Shown here: positions 42,576 through 53,971 of the stretch, piece after piece | How the letters are laid out: each line of letters opens with the position of its first letter | Numbering within the stretch: the stretch's first letter is position 1 | NCBI GenBank assembly: GCA_900618795.1 | Contig: UYJD01000004.1 | Location: 1,508,347-1,572,346 of the forward strand | Source of the DNA: Cyanodermella asteris | Lineage: Eukaryota; Ascomycota; Lecanoromycetes; Ostropales; Stictidaceae | Direction: 5' to 3' | Length of the DNA stretch: 64,000 nt | Translations under genes and position numbers: made by a program | Notes under the pieces: model-generated | Database searches by the model: none | The model's input: only the letters and a program-made list of their open reading frames with translations | Told to the model about the DNA's origin: nothing

Positions 42576-43383
42576 TCACAGTTCATCAGTCAAGAACTGC
42601 GCCCTCCCATGCCCGAAACTCCAATCTTCCTTTTCGTTCCTGCTCACGCTGATGACCAGGTCGCTGCCCGCCAGTCCCGTCTCCTCGAGCCGTTCGGCAA
42701 GTGCGGCGTACAAGGCTTGCTTCTTTTCGGCGTCGCGGCCTTGTTGGAAGATCTTGCAGTCATGCACGTCAGTAGATTGCCAGTGAAACGGATGTGGGAC
42801 GTGAGCTGGAGAGTTAATGGGAGGGTTGAAGAGTGTGGGCTCACTTGAATTAGGAGGAGGTTGTTGGTTCGTTCGATGCCGAGGCCGGTATCTTCGACTA
42901 TGAGCTCGCCAGGTTCGTGCTGAGTTATGATCTGAGAAGGGAAGAGTACATGCCAGTCTCCCCTTTGCCGATTTCCAAACCGTAAGTGCGTAAAGGCAGG
43001 CAATCACGAGTGTCTTGAACACGCTCGGTTCTGGACACGGTTTCCTGCAACATCTCCGGGAAGTCCATGCTTGGCCAGGGTTTCCATGATTGACTGGCTT
43101 GGCGCGATTGGACGCAAGCTTACATATGCTACGAAAGCAACTTGTTCGTCTAAGCTCAAGCGAGCATGATGGACAGGTAGTCCCGGTAACGCAAGTGGAC
43201 AGACAGCACGGATGCGGCGAGAGTCGATGCTCAAGAAGAAGAACTCGAAAAGCATACCTGGTATCGATCGCGGGTGGGCGCGGCGAATTTGTCAATCAAG
43301 CATTGCTGGACGACGTCGGCTACTTTCTTGATCTGCTCTGGCGTGCGGACGCCGCGGATCATGTCGAGTCTTACGAGAGGCAT
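42576..43383 (-). CDS. Tautomerase-superfamily enzyme (4-oxalocrotonate tautomerase-like)
   Basis: Exons 43383-43258, 42931-42845 and 42752-42576 give 129 residues. The start MPLVRLDMIRG places the catalytic Pro next to Met1, as required after Met removal. Then come FAAPTRDRYQ, joined across intron 1 to IITQHEPGELIVEDTGLG, and NNLLLIQ joined across intron 2 to IFQQGRDAEKKQALYAALAE; the end is EDWSFGHGRAQFL. All three exons are phase 0. This is the ~130-residue single-chain tautomerase group found in bacteria and fungi; the substrate is unknown, possibly an aromatic breakdown product. Intron 1 is 326 nt, long for this genome, but the exons on each side are contiguous in the family. Confidence 0.82.
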
Positions 43384-44293
43384 GGTGGCGAGTGTATTGA
43401 TTGAACGAGATCTAAAAGTTTCTGATCTAGAAAGTGGAACAATTCAGAATGAACAGAGATGACCTAACAGATCTACTTGCTGAAGTCCCAAGGTGCAAGT
43501 ACATATAGTCCATCAATTGTTGATGTATGTCATAGCAGGGGTCCTATATCGTCGTGGTCGAGATTCATGGATTGAATCGCCTCGCATCGGAGATGCGGGA
43601 GCAATATCAGCTTACTCGAAATCCAGGGACATGTTATGATCATGTCAGCTTTGCATTTCTCTTGTCATTTCCCTCCTTTACAACTGCTGCCAGAATGTTA
43701 TTATTACCCTGAACATCGTTTCATGAACTGCGCATGGAGGGAGAGGCTCTGTTGCAACCGGTGGCGGATGGCATCATCACGAAAACTTTATTTGTGACGT
43801 CGAGAAGTTTGAGCCGCATCGTTACCACCGGCAGTCGAGACGTTGAGCCTCAACTCAAGTCTCAAGTAGGTCTTCTTCATGTTTCCGCACGTGGGTGGAA
43901 CAAATGCTTATTGTCCACCGTGGGTTGTGATTCGTTCGCGGGCACTTGATTCTTGTCGACTCGTGGTTTGCCGAACCTTTCTAGTTAAACCATGACAAAC
44001 TTCGAGCGTTCGTCTGACGAGCTTTTGATGGCAAGCGTGGCATTTTCCAAACGAAAATTACCGCCCCGGGTGCTCATCACTTCAAGTGTAACGTCCCCAA
44101 CAGTGTGATTAACACGAAGATAAAAAGTGGAAAAGAAACACAACTTCAAAATTATCATCTCAATTTAACGCGAACGCTAGATTTATATGCGCTAGATTCA
44201 TGCAGCAAATTAACATGTTCCCCTCACCACAAATCCCTCATATTACGCTCATACCCACTCCAGAGCCCTTCATCATCCATAGCCATTAGCCGT
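43384..44293. other. Intergenic, A/T-richer than average
   Basis: About 900 bp with AT-rich patches near 44100-44220. The short open frames are featureless. No RNA gene or repeat recognised. Confidence 0.4.
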
Positions 44294-44986
44294 TCAGTTT
44301 AAAACCTCCACGCTCGCCGCATCCTCATAACAAGCCACCTTCTGCGTATACGGCGTCGCGCCCTCAACATCCCCCTCACACTGCGGCAACAACTTCACCT
44401 CCGCACACTCCGCGGGCGTGCTCGTCGTCTCGTTTCTCCAGAACACCAACGGCACGGTATCCTGATAGAACTGTCCCTCACAAGCATAAAACTGGCTCGC
44501 GCCACCCGCACTCCCGATCGGCCTGTATCCGAGGTATGGCTGCGAGTCCGGGAAGGTGGGTCCCGTATACGAGACGCCGTTGATCGCAACGCCGAAGGAC
44601 CCGGACCCTATGTCGACGCTGAGGACGTGGCCACTTCCCGCCGGGGCGCCGTTGATGGTCATGCTGTAGGAATATTCGCCTTGTGGAGTGCGCACGACGG
44701 AGCCGTCGCCGTAGGTTATTTGCTCGGTCGTGCCGTTGCCGTAGTAGGTCTCCGGGGTTAGGGAGTAGGCTCCGGAGACGGGGACAAGGAGGGAGGCGTC
44801 TTGGCCGGCGCCGACGTGGCCTGAGGTCAGGCGGTAGCCTTCGATGTTAAGGGCGTTGCCGGAGGTGGCTTGCTTTGTGATGCGGGCGACGAGGCTGAAC
44901 TTTTGTTCGGATTTGAAGGGTGGGGGGCTGGTGGTTTGGGCGGCTGTGAGGGTGAGGAGGAGGGAGGCGGCGAGTGAGTACTGCAT
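44294..44986 (-). CDS. Secreted fungal protein, DUF7907-like
   Basis: A single exon of 230 residues. MQYSLAASLLLTLTAAQTT is a signal peptide. The mature part is a beta-rich domain beginning FSLVARITKQATSGNALNIE, with GYRLTSGHVGAGQDASLLVP, and ends with Cys-containing strands (ASQFYACEGQFYQD; PAECAEVKLLPQCEGD; VACYEDA). Four mature cysteines could form two disulfides. It resembles the fungal DUF7907 group from memory; function unknown. The open frame continues 56 codons upstream without family character, so the ATG at the signal peptide is chosen. Confidence 0.7.
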   Translation of the reverse strand: MQYSLAASLLLTLTAAQTTSPPPFKSEQKFSLVARITKQATSGNALNIEGYRLTSGHVGAGQDASLLVPVSGAYSLTPETYYGNGTTEQITYGDGSVVRTPQGEYSYSMTINGAPAGSGHVLSVDIGSGSFGVAINGVSYTGPTFPDSQPYLGYRPIGSAGGASQFYACEGQFYQDTVPLVFWRNETTSTPAECAEVKLLPQCEGDVEGATPYTQKVACYEDAASVEVLN

Positions 44987-45645
44987 TTTGGAGAGAATTG
45001 GGATCTTGATATCAGGAAGACTGTTGAGAAAGGTGTTGTGAGGTGGAATGCAGTAGGGGAGTGGAGGAGATGAGGTTGGTGATGGTAGTGGGAAGCGATA
45101 CAGGTGAGGTATTGATGGTGTTCTTATACAGAGCGCCAACGCGCGACCCAGCACATGGGGTCCATCGATCAGAAGGAATTACAGCCTTACAAAGCTCAAC
45201 GCGGTATCACGAAGGTAGCACAGAAGGTTCACGGATCAGCAAACACGAGGCTGCAAACCCACTTGTCTCTATTCGGGCAACAACTCTCGAGATACTTTTT
45301 TTTGGAGTGCGCATTCGCGCCGACGACAAAGCCCCATGAGATCATATCTTGGCCTCCGCTGTCACCGTAAGTCTCATAAATCGTAGCCCACCTGACGTCC
45401 GACAGGGTTCAAGACTATGACAGAACCCGTGTAGAAGCTTTCCGAACGCTCGAGTGGTGCCATGGCAACTCCGGCCGAGAGCCTCGTGTTACCTTTTCTG
45501 GTAATGCGGTTCTCGCGCAAGAGGCGAAAATAGATCGGCTACCCTTGGCTCTTTTGTCGATCAAAAGTGCCGTGGGTGGAGGATGGAACTTGGGTGGAGG
45601 TCGGGCGAGAAATGTCGTAGGTGGAGCTCGTATACTTTGGTGTAA
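44987..45645. other. Intergenic up to an assembly gap
   Basis: Promoter of the secreted-protein gene and about 400 bp of featureless sequence before the run of N. Confidence 0.35.
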
Positions 45646-46067
45646 NNNNNNNNNNNNNNNNNNNNNNNNNNNNNNNNNNNNNNNNNNNNNNNNNNNNNNN
45701 NNNNNNNNNNNNNNNNNNNNNNNNNNNNNNNNNNNNNNNNNNNNNNNNNNNNNNNNNNNNNNNNNNNNNNNNNNNNNNNNNNNNNNNNNNNNNNNNNNNN
45801 NNNNNNNNNNNNNNNNNNNNNNNNNNNNNNNNNNNNNNNNNNNNNNNNNNNNNNNNNNNNNNNNNNNNNNNNNNNNNNNNNNNNNNNNNNNNNNNNNNNN
45901 NNNNNNNNNNNNNNNNNNNNNNNNNNNNNNNNNNNNNNNNNNNNNNNNNNNNNNNNNNNNNNNNNNNNNNNNNNNNNNNNNNNNNNNNNNNNNNNNNNNN
46001 NNNNNNNNNNNNNNNNNNNNNNNNNNNNNNNNNNNNNNNNNNNNNNNNNNNNNNNNNNNNNNNNNNN
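45646..46067. other. Assembly gap of 422 N
   Basis: Unknown sequence. Long open frames that appear to cross it are artefacts. The flanking 480 bp (46068-46546) are C/T-rich and form the leader and promoter of the Ser-rich gene. Confidence 0.99.
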
Positions 46068-46546
46068 TGGGGAACGCCTCTCGGTCTGCCGACTATCACA
46101 ACCAAGCAATTGAGCCGAGAGCTGTAGTAGCAAGCAACAGGTCAATTTACATACAGAGGCATCCTCTGCTGGCATTGAAGAAGTCTCGTGCATTCAGGCC
46201 TGTTTCAGCAAGACAGCCGCGCGCCAAACAACGACGCACGGGCCGCAGACCCTGTCCGGGGCAACTCGAACTCTCGGCGCTGAACGCTCATGTCTTGACT
46301 CCACCATTCATCAACCCAGCATTGCCTGTCTGTTTCGCCTTGCTCCACGAGCTTGTTTGTTGACTTCTTCCGCTTGCTTCGGCTTCCTGCTCGGCGGAAC
46401 ACTACCGCTTCCGCCCGTAGCAGCCTAGTCCTGCGGCCCACCGACCAACCGCATTCGATCGTTTGCCGTCTCTCAGCTTGCTGAAGCGCAATTCAGCCTT
46501 TCCAGAATCGCTCATTCTTCTTCACTCATCCGACGCATTGTTCATA

Positions 46547-47714
46547 ATGGCTACGGCAGAGACCATGCCTGTCCCTCAAGGTTCGTATCCCGAACCTCTC
46601 GACTGTGCTAGTGTCATGCTGACAACACGCAGAGACCCATTCTCGCGGTCGCCAGTTCCGAAAGTTCATGAAGCGTCTCACCAAGATGAAGTCGTCAGAC
46701 AGCTCGTCGTCATCAGGAGGAAAGAGCAAGAAGTCGGATAGCGCATCCAAGTCGAATCACCTGGCAACTGCGCAGGCTGGTGCTGGACCTTCATCCCCAC
46801 CAGACCTCGTCCCAGCGTCTCAGAGCCTGAGCCACTTGAGCAAGGCGCAAAGTCAGTCATCCATTCGCACGTCTACAGAGGAGAATTCTGGAAACCGGAC
46901 AGCCGGATCAAGATCCATTGCTCCCACCATTGCGACTCAGCCAGATACAACACACAGTGATGCCGGTCGCTCCAAAGCAGGCACGTTCACGACAGGAGGA
47001 GGAGCCATGAGCACACATGAGCCTGGAGGTGCCGGGAGCACGTTCTCTTCACCAGCCCCATCCGTGAGATCTCTGACTACGACGCTCACAACAATACAAA
47101 GCACCGCTCCCGGCAACCTCCTCAATAACGCCAATGCCCCTCAGTCGTCTACATCTACGCATTTCTCACACCAGTTCCCTACGACCCCGACCCCCGCAAG
47201 TGCGATTCCCCCTCACATCAACCAACAAGCGCACGGCACACATCATCACACGTACAACACGGCGACTGCGAACAATCTGCTCACAGACGACGCGAGTGTT
47301 CTGACCCTTGCTTCATCAACCAAGCGAAGACGGAGAAATAGCTTGGACACAAACGCGTCCGTCAAAGCTTTGGCTCCCTCATCTGTCTTCGGTGGCAGCC
47401 GAGAGTCGCTACCGTTGTCTGTTCTCAGCGCTAATGTCTCTGCTCAAGAGCGGGAGAGCCGCGATCAGCCCTCGCAGATGAGTGTCGTTCGGCCGAGTAT
47501 CGGCACCGCCGCTGCGGAACGTGCCAGCATATACAGCAATTCCGCAAATGCCGAAGGGCGCGAGACCAGGAGCAGCTACTACGCAAATAGGGTCGGCGGT
47601 GATGGAGGCAGCGTCCGCAGCGGCTTGTTGGGTCACGGACGGAGTGAGAGCATCACTGGTAGTATCGGTGGTCAAGCCAGCCCGCTCGCAAGTCCTGTTG
47701 TACTGCCGGAGTAG
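46547..47714 (+). CDS. Ser/Thr-rich disordered protein, unknown family
   Basis: Exons 46547-46580 (MATAETMPVPQ) and 46633-47714 give 371 residues; the 52-nt intron (GTTCGT to ACACGCAG) is phase 1 and creates THSRGRQFRKFMKRLTKMKS, a basic helix that is the only ordered part. Everything after is Ser/Thr/Ala/Pro-rich with RRRRNSLD-type kinase-like sites. Similar proteins with the basic N-terminal helix occur across Pezizomycotina; no function is known to me. The frame stays open for 100 codons after the TAG at 47712-47714 and the next stretch (GKRSNSLRHGERSDP) looks like the same protein, so an extra intron or stop-codon event is possible. An AATAAA signal lies near 47988. Confidence 0.6.
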
Positions 47715-48391
47715 GGCAAGAGGTCGAACAGCTTGCGTCATGGCGAACGATCTGACCCGGTGGACAGTATCGATAATAGAGATATGAGGTCTTCGGTGTT
47801 GGCTTCCTGGTCAGCGAGGTCGGAACGAGCGATGTTGGACCCGCAATCCATATTGCGTGAGATGTTGAAGGCTTGCTGGTGTTTTGGTGTTGCAGGTTTG
47901 GCCAGGATAGCTTCGAGATACCCGACTGTTCCTGGTACACATTTTCCAATGGTGTATCGACTTCATCCTTCGAATGGCATATTCGAAAATAAAATTCAAT
48001 TAGTATCGGGTTGAGATCCCTGGACTGCTCATGATTAAACAGTTGCCTGTTGTATGCTTGCATAATTTGAGGCGCCTTCCGAGTCCATATCCAGGTAGTT
48101 GCATCCTCTGAAACGTACAGTAAACCACTATCCACGTCATAGGCTGATGAGCCTGTGGCATGCGCCGATGATGAGGTTTGTAAAGTGAAATGTTCGATTC
48201 GGCAGATCCCCGACAGACGCTAATACGACTGAGACGCCTGGCGAATGGAGATTTTGCTCGAAGAGGGGTTGCAATGACGGTGTGTGATGAAGAGCAAAAG
48301 CTCGTCGTGAGACAAGGCATTACAAGAACGAATACAAGCAAAGCTCCTGCCCACCAAGCTTACTGTGTGACTCGCCGAAGCTTTCGAATAC
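47715..48391. other. Intergenic between convergent genes
   Basis: About 680 bp. It includes the in-frame continuation of the Ser-rich gene to 48014, described separately. Confidence 0.35.
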
Positions 48392-49908
48392 TCACGTCCA
48401 GTGTCTGCTCCAAACGGCCTTCTTCTCCTCATCTCCATGGAACCGAAAGGGAACCTCCAACACATCCGTAAACCCCTCCTCGACCCTCGGCTTCTTGAAC
48501 CGACTCGCATACCCACTGAACGCCATCCCAGGTAACAGCGTCCTCTTCTCCGGGTTTAAACCCTCACTACCGCCCAAGCTCCTCACCGCATCATTGTGCT
48601 TACAAACTTCGGGCGGAGCTTGCAGCCAGACACACCTGATGGGCACCCTGAATTCGCGAGCAAGCTTGATCCACTCGGCCCTGGTCTTCTCGTCCGCATT
48701 CGTGTTGTCGATGGCCACAGATTTACCTGCGTCGATTGCGGAGCGGGCGAACTTGATGCACTTTTCGCGTGTTTTGAGGAGGTCTTGGTTGGCTCGCTGG
48801 TAGCCGAGGGGCTCGAGGTAAGTCCAGTAGAAGGTACTTTTACCGGACCCGGGTGAGCCGACAAGCAGGACGATGTCGAGGTCGTGTCTTCTTTTGAAGA
48901 CGAAAGGCGCAGCTTGTTCGATCTTATCGCCCTTACGGTTCTCGGTGACGTCGACCGCTTGATCGACGTATTGCAGTGGGTCAAACGTCTGCTTCCATTC
49001 CACGGGCTCCTCGCCAAGGAAGTATTCCTCAGGGGTATGAAAGTCTATACCAACGTTCGCAGCGAAGTTCCGATCGCCGCTCGAGTGGTCAGCCTTGGTT
49101 TTTTCGCGCGCAAGTCTGCCAGCAGCATCGCCCACGAAGAAACACTTCTCCAGCTCGGGACCATCGTCATCGTCGAGCTCGCAGTCTGCGAGCAGCTCCT
49201 TCCACATTCCGGTCCTGGGTTTACGGTAGAAATCGGGAGCTGTCGCTGCATACAGGCTGAGAGGCAGATCTAGTTGGTTCAGCACGTAGCCAACCTTTGT
49301 CTTGAACATGGTCAGCCGCTTCGGGTCCACCAGTTTGGTTCCTTTCGGATTCAGGTTAATGCCGCCTTGGTTTGAGAGGATTGCGAGCCGATATCCATCG
49401 TTGTGGAGTTGCTTGAGTTTCTGGGGTACTGAGCTGTGCCACCATTTCCAATCGTCTGCTTCACGGCCGAAAATATTGCCTGATGAGGTTGCGATCAAAG
49501 TCGAATCCTACCAGATCGGTCAGCTGGGTCAGCTTGATGTCACTGTCAGGGAGGGGCCCCTGAGTCTCCGCGCACTCACAAAGTCGAAAGCGGCAATTTT
49601 TCGCCTTTTGGCAGGCTGGGCGTCGCTATCCGAGGCAGACTCCGCATCAGGTGCATTGTATCGACCAACCAGCAAAGTCTGATTCACGGTCCGCCATGCG
49701 AGCTTTTCGGGCCCTTTCTTCGAGGTCGGAGTGAAGAAAGAGGAGACTGCCTGTTCTGTGGAAAGTTCAGTCCGTGCTTTTGTTCGTGGAGCAGGCCTGG
49801 AAGCTTACTAGTAGCAGTGGAGATGATCTTGCCCTTCATACGCTTGCCGGGCGGGGGTGAGATGGAACGCTCTGTTCGTGAGTCGGCTGGACTCGAGCGC
49901 TTTGTCAT
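48392..49908 (-). CDS. pnk1: Bifunctional polynucleotide kinase 3'-phosphatase
   Basis: Exons 49908-49809, 49755-49580 and 49507-48392 give 463 residues. The enzyme restores 5'-phosphate and 3'-hydroxyl ends at DNA breaks in the nucleus. After a basic N-terminus (PPPGKRMKGK) comes the HAD phosphatase: motif I is AAFDFDSTLI, split by intron 2 between DF and DSTLI, with both Asp present; motif II is LAILSNQGGI; the later motif is CFFVGDAAGR with downstream acidic residues. The kinase domain follows with the P-loop LLVGSPGSGKSTFYW and AIDNTNADEKTRAEWI. The C-terminus VWSRHWT is complete. Both introns (53 and 72 nt) are needed to build motif I, which supports the model. No FHA domain is present, as usual in fungal Pnk1. 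Confidence 0.94.
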
Positions 49909-51163
49909 TACTTCCAAACCCTGGGGCGGGGTATTTGGCGAACACGGTGCTTGAATACGATGTGTCGATGTTGGAGATGGTCGCCGTTACACGCAGGGGA
50001 CGCGGTTGACTTCGCAGCGACGGGTGGTTTCTCCGGGTAATCGGAGCTTTCGTCCGTCTTCGTTAGCGGCTGCTTTGGCCCCCAAAGTCTCTGGCTTAGT
50101 TGCTCCTTCTGGGGGACCCGCCACGAACGCCCCACTGTAAGATCAAAGGATCCGCTCAGCTCTATTCAGCGATATTCTGCATCTGAATGAGGTCAGTTTA
50201 CTCCGTACATCAGTGCTGTTTTGGCAGCAACCCGCTCCAATCTTTGAGAACAGCACTAGTTGCAGGCGGAGCGGATCCGGAACTTTGCAGCCTCAGTAAG
50301 CGCTAGGCTTGCCCAGACCACCCACTGTGTGAAGCTTTCGTCGATGAGGATCGAACTTGCAGGCATGACAGGTAGGGGCAGTTTTAGTAATAGGCTCGTC
50401 CATGCGATGTTGACGATATTCTAGCTTACTTCCACCGTGAGTCCATGCATATCAAACACGTCTTCCTGAGTAACGAGGCTGTCGGATATATATCCGAAGG
50501 ATAGCAAGCACATTAGCTCTAGATGTGACTTGTGTGTCATCTGGAGATAAGATTGATTTCAGCAAAGAAGATTTTCGCTGGTTCAGATCTGGAGATCAGC
50601 TCCTGGCTAAAAAGGAGCAAAATGTGCCCCATTGATAGTATATGGGACAAATGAGTAGCGGTGTTCCTCCCGGAATGTCGGGCATGTTGCGTGAATAATT
50701 CCTAAGGATTTGACGACCGATCGAGACCGGTTTGCTTGCCTGTCAGTGGCTATCGGAGACCTCCTGCATTCAGACCCACAGGATCCTGAACAACAATGCG
50801 TAGCATATCAAACGAGGCGGGCGCTTCGCTTACCGGTAGGAGCACTTCCCCGTCGCGACGACACTAATGAAAGGTCCACAGATTGACGCGGTCAGACCGC
50901 GTGATGAGGACCAATTCCTCGGGTGAGAATCAGGCTGGCTGCTAGAATTCACTCGCCTGAACCAGTGTCCAGCTGAAGATGAAAATCGGTTGCGCACGGA
51001 AAATATGTTGACCCTATCGAGCCACACGCGGTGAAGAAGGCATTGGGCGCAGTCTCCGACGAGTATATATTCCATCTCATGTCCTCCATTTTTCGTATTT
51101 CCTCACCCTTCGAACTCAATTCTCAAGACCGATTCGTACCAATTCCTGAAATCCAGCCGCCAC
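49909..51163. other. Intergenic, start of a gene-poor accessory stretch
   Basis: About 1.25 kb without a credible gene. A TATATAT element lies near 51063, about 100 bp before the KP4-like relic. Confidence 0.4.
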
Positions 51164-51657
51164 CATGTAGATCGTCAGCATTCTATACACTGTCACAGCC
51201 CTCGCGGCCCCGGCCCTCTCCTTGGGTATCAACTGCAGGGGCTCCAGCAACTGCGCTGGTGCGCCCGGTAACATACAGGGTGTCTTGTCCGCCGTCGAGT
51301 CGCAAAATCAAGGTCGCCAATTCTATGATGGCCAGCACATTGGTTGCACGCACAACTTGTGCGCGTTTTGGCAGGTATGAAGCTCGCATCGAGGACCCGT
51401 GATTGCTATGCTGTGGCTGACTGTCGAGTTCAGAATGGCGCCTCGGGCACTGCAGGGGATGCTGCTAATCATATCCGTGCATTGATTAACCACGGTAAGA
51501 TTTTCGAGCTCAAGAAAAGAAAAGTGGCAAGTATGACTCTTTGGAACCACAGCAGCTAACATGCTGAATGGGCTGCGGGAAATGCGGAAGTGACCCCATC
51601 GACGGCAGCAATGTGAACAATGGACAATTGACGATCAACTGGGTCGCATCCCCGTAA
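51164..51657 (+). pseudogene. Relic of a KP4-like killer-protein gene
   Basis: A small secreted-protein gene of the KP4 killer-toxin-like family, now broken. Parts seen: a hydrophobic leader (TVTALAAPALSLG), the first Cys block INCRGSSNCAG, the second block DGQHIGCTHNLCAFWQ, a middle helix (GDAANHIRALINHG) and a last block with SDPIDGSNVNNGQLTINW. There are remnants of splice signals between the parts. About one or two breaks. Cysteines and motifs are well kept, so the loss looks recent. Treated as a fossil. Confidence 0.7.
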
Positions 51658-52924
51658 GGAAAACGTTGAAGAGACAAGGAGGCTGGCGATGAAAGTAGTC
51701 GCCGAGCTATCATTGGACTTGACCAGATACATTGTGGTCGACATTCTTTAGCGTGGTATTGAGGCCCATGTCATAACCAAAACCTTTTACATTCTTTCCG
51801 CACTCATCGACGCTCATGCCATGTCACCAGTAGAATTAGCTTTCTCCTCAATTGCTCTTCGGATCAGCACCTAGTTTTAGAACCCGATGCAGAAGATTAA
51901 GATCTCGTACGACAGGAAGGGATGACGAGCCACTCTGCAGACTTTACGCGACGGTTGTATTGTTGTCGGTAATGTCAGCCGGTGCGCGAATCGTGAAATG
52001 ATGGAGACCTAGTGAGGTGTATCTCAGTCCAGGTTGGCAAGCTCACGTGAGAATATTGGCGAGTCGGTCACGTGATTGATCTCATACGTGCATCTCCCTG
52101 CATGCCGTCAAACCTCAGTGCCTGCCTTACTACGATGACCATCGGTCGTGATGTCTACCAGGACATTAATCTTTACTCACTTCGTGCTCTTGTCAGGCAT
52201 TAGTCTGAGTTGGCTTAGTCGCTGATCACGTGCCGAGCGAGGCCTTTCCAATCGATTCGGACGAGCATTGCAAGGGAGGCGATATGTCTGATGCACTCTA
52301 ATTCGCATACAATTGTTGCCCGAGACAGCATATACGGGGCGACGACCAGACGACCGATATTCGCTTCAGTGGCCTTGTACATCGAGGAGGAGTCAATCAC
52401 TAGATCGTGATGGCCCAGCGCTGGGTGGCCCTTTGGGCCTCTTCAAGCAGACACGCCTCCACCGATAGTACAAAGACAGTCAGAGCATGTTCCTGATGGA
52501 GAAACCGTGGAGACATTTAGCAATCTTACACCCACATGCCCGCGCTCCTGTAGCGTCCGTCTCAACACAAACCTCCTGCTTATTCGACCCTTTCAACATG
52601 TTGTCGAGTAAAATACAGTCGCCATTGCTGCAACAGACGTGAAGCTTGACACTTGATCTATGGTTGGTACAAAGCTGCCCACTAGGCAAAAATCACCACC
52701 CCTCTAGCCAAGCTTGAATCTGACGTCCACTGCCCCCCACTGCCTTCGATGGTCGGAGCTCGTTCAGCTACTATAGACTTGACTATTGGCAGCGACTTCA
52801 TCCGCAGCTACGCGAACGACCTGATGGCAGCTGGTACTCATCTCATAGTGCTCATGCACTCCTAAGGCGGCCAAGTCAAAACAAACGCACTCCACGGACT
52901 CCGCCACCGAGCTCGCGAAGCAAA
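51658..52924. other. Intergenic, gene-poor
   Basis: About 1.27 kb. A minus-strand frame at 52480-52689 with several Cys is not convincing. No repeats recognised. Confidence 0.4.
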
Positions 52925-53788
52925 GCAAGACCGGAGGCGTTATTGCACTAGCCTACATGGCGGCGTTTGCATTGAAGCTTGGCACGTCGATGACCGCTTG
53001 TTTCGATTTGTGACTCTAATAAGGAGAGTCTCGAAGTATCTCGGCAACAACTCACCAGCAATGATGATGTTTCAATTCTGGCTACCCATGTCGATGTCTA
53101 CGACACAAAGCAAGTCGACGACTGAGCCGCACCCAAAGTGAATACGGTTGGTCGTATCGACTGCGCGGTCAATATGGCCGGTGTCATGCGTGGCAGCGGC
53201 CCGGTCAGCGCCATCTCCGTCGACGAATGGACCTGGCAGATCGAGACTAACTCAACCGGCTTGTGAGTTCCCACCTTCTGTTTCTCTCCTTTGAATTTGA
53301 ACCACACGAGCAACTGTATTCCTACTCATTGCTCACTTGTGTGCGTGCAGAATGTGGTGTCTTCGCGGTGAATTGCAAGCCATGGAAGATGCCGGTACCG
53401 GCGGCAGCATCGTGAACGCCGAAAGCATCTCAAGCGTACGCGAAACCGGATACTACAGCACATATTGTGCATTGAAACACGCGATTCTCGGTTTGACGAA
53501 GTGTACTACTCGAGATGGGGCGGCTAAGGGGATGCGTGTCAATTGTATCTACCTGTGAGTGTTCTCGCTCTTACTGAGATTGATATTCTGACCTGAGAGG
53601 CTGACGTTGAGGTTGCAGAGCGCTGGTCGATTCGCCGATGGCTACAGCAGAAGACAAACGCATTGATGAGGAGATGGTGATGCCCAATGCTCTTAATAAG
53701 CGAGGTTTAATTGTGAGGTTGCAAAGGTGGTACCGTCCCTGCTGAGTGATGATAGCAATTTCATTACCGGGGGATGCATGATGTGACA
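52925..53788 (+). pseudogene. Decayed short-chain dehydrogenase/reductase gene
   Basis: A host SDR that has lost function. Recognisable pieces in order: a worn cofactor-binding start (TGGVIALAYMAAFALKLG then MTACFDL), DSNKESLEVSRQQLTSNDD, VDVYDTKQVDD followed by an in-frame TGA (53123-53125) where the family has Trp, VGRIDCAVNMAG, an exon end at 53262, exon 53351-53554 with GGSIVNAESISSV and the active-site YSTYCALKHA (Tyr and Lys present), and a last exon from 53619 (ALVDSPMATAED). The end is frame-shifted: EVAKVVPSLLSDDSNFITGG lies in another frame. The Gly-rich cofactor loop is degraded and no good start remains. The splice sites are still canonical, so decay is fairly recent. Confidence 0.75.
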
Positions 53789-53971
53789 GGCGGAAGCTAT
53801 CCCTGATCAGGCTTCGAGAATGACTTGAACAGTGCTTGAGTCAATACAAGATCTTGGCCTACCCTCTTCAGATTTTGCATCGATTGTGCCATTCCTACAG
53901 CGTCACTTGAAGATGCAGAAGGAGCACGAATGCCGAAAAATGGCCAGGCCACCGATACCTCATCTCTGTCC

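Noticed and set aside
45545-46363. Long open frames through the N run
   Set aside because: They are open only because N is not read as a stop; the flanks are not coding.
52480-52689. 69-codon Cys-containing frame on the minus strand
   Set aside because: Cysteines are irregular, there is no signal peptide and no conserved-looking start; probably chance.
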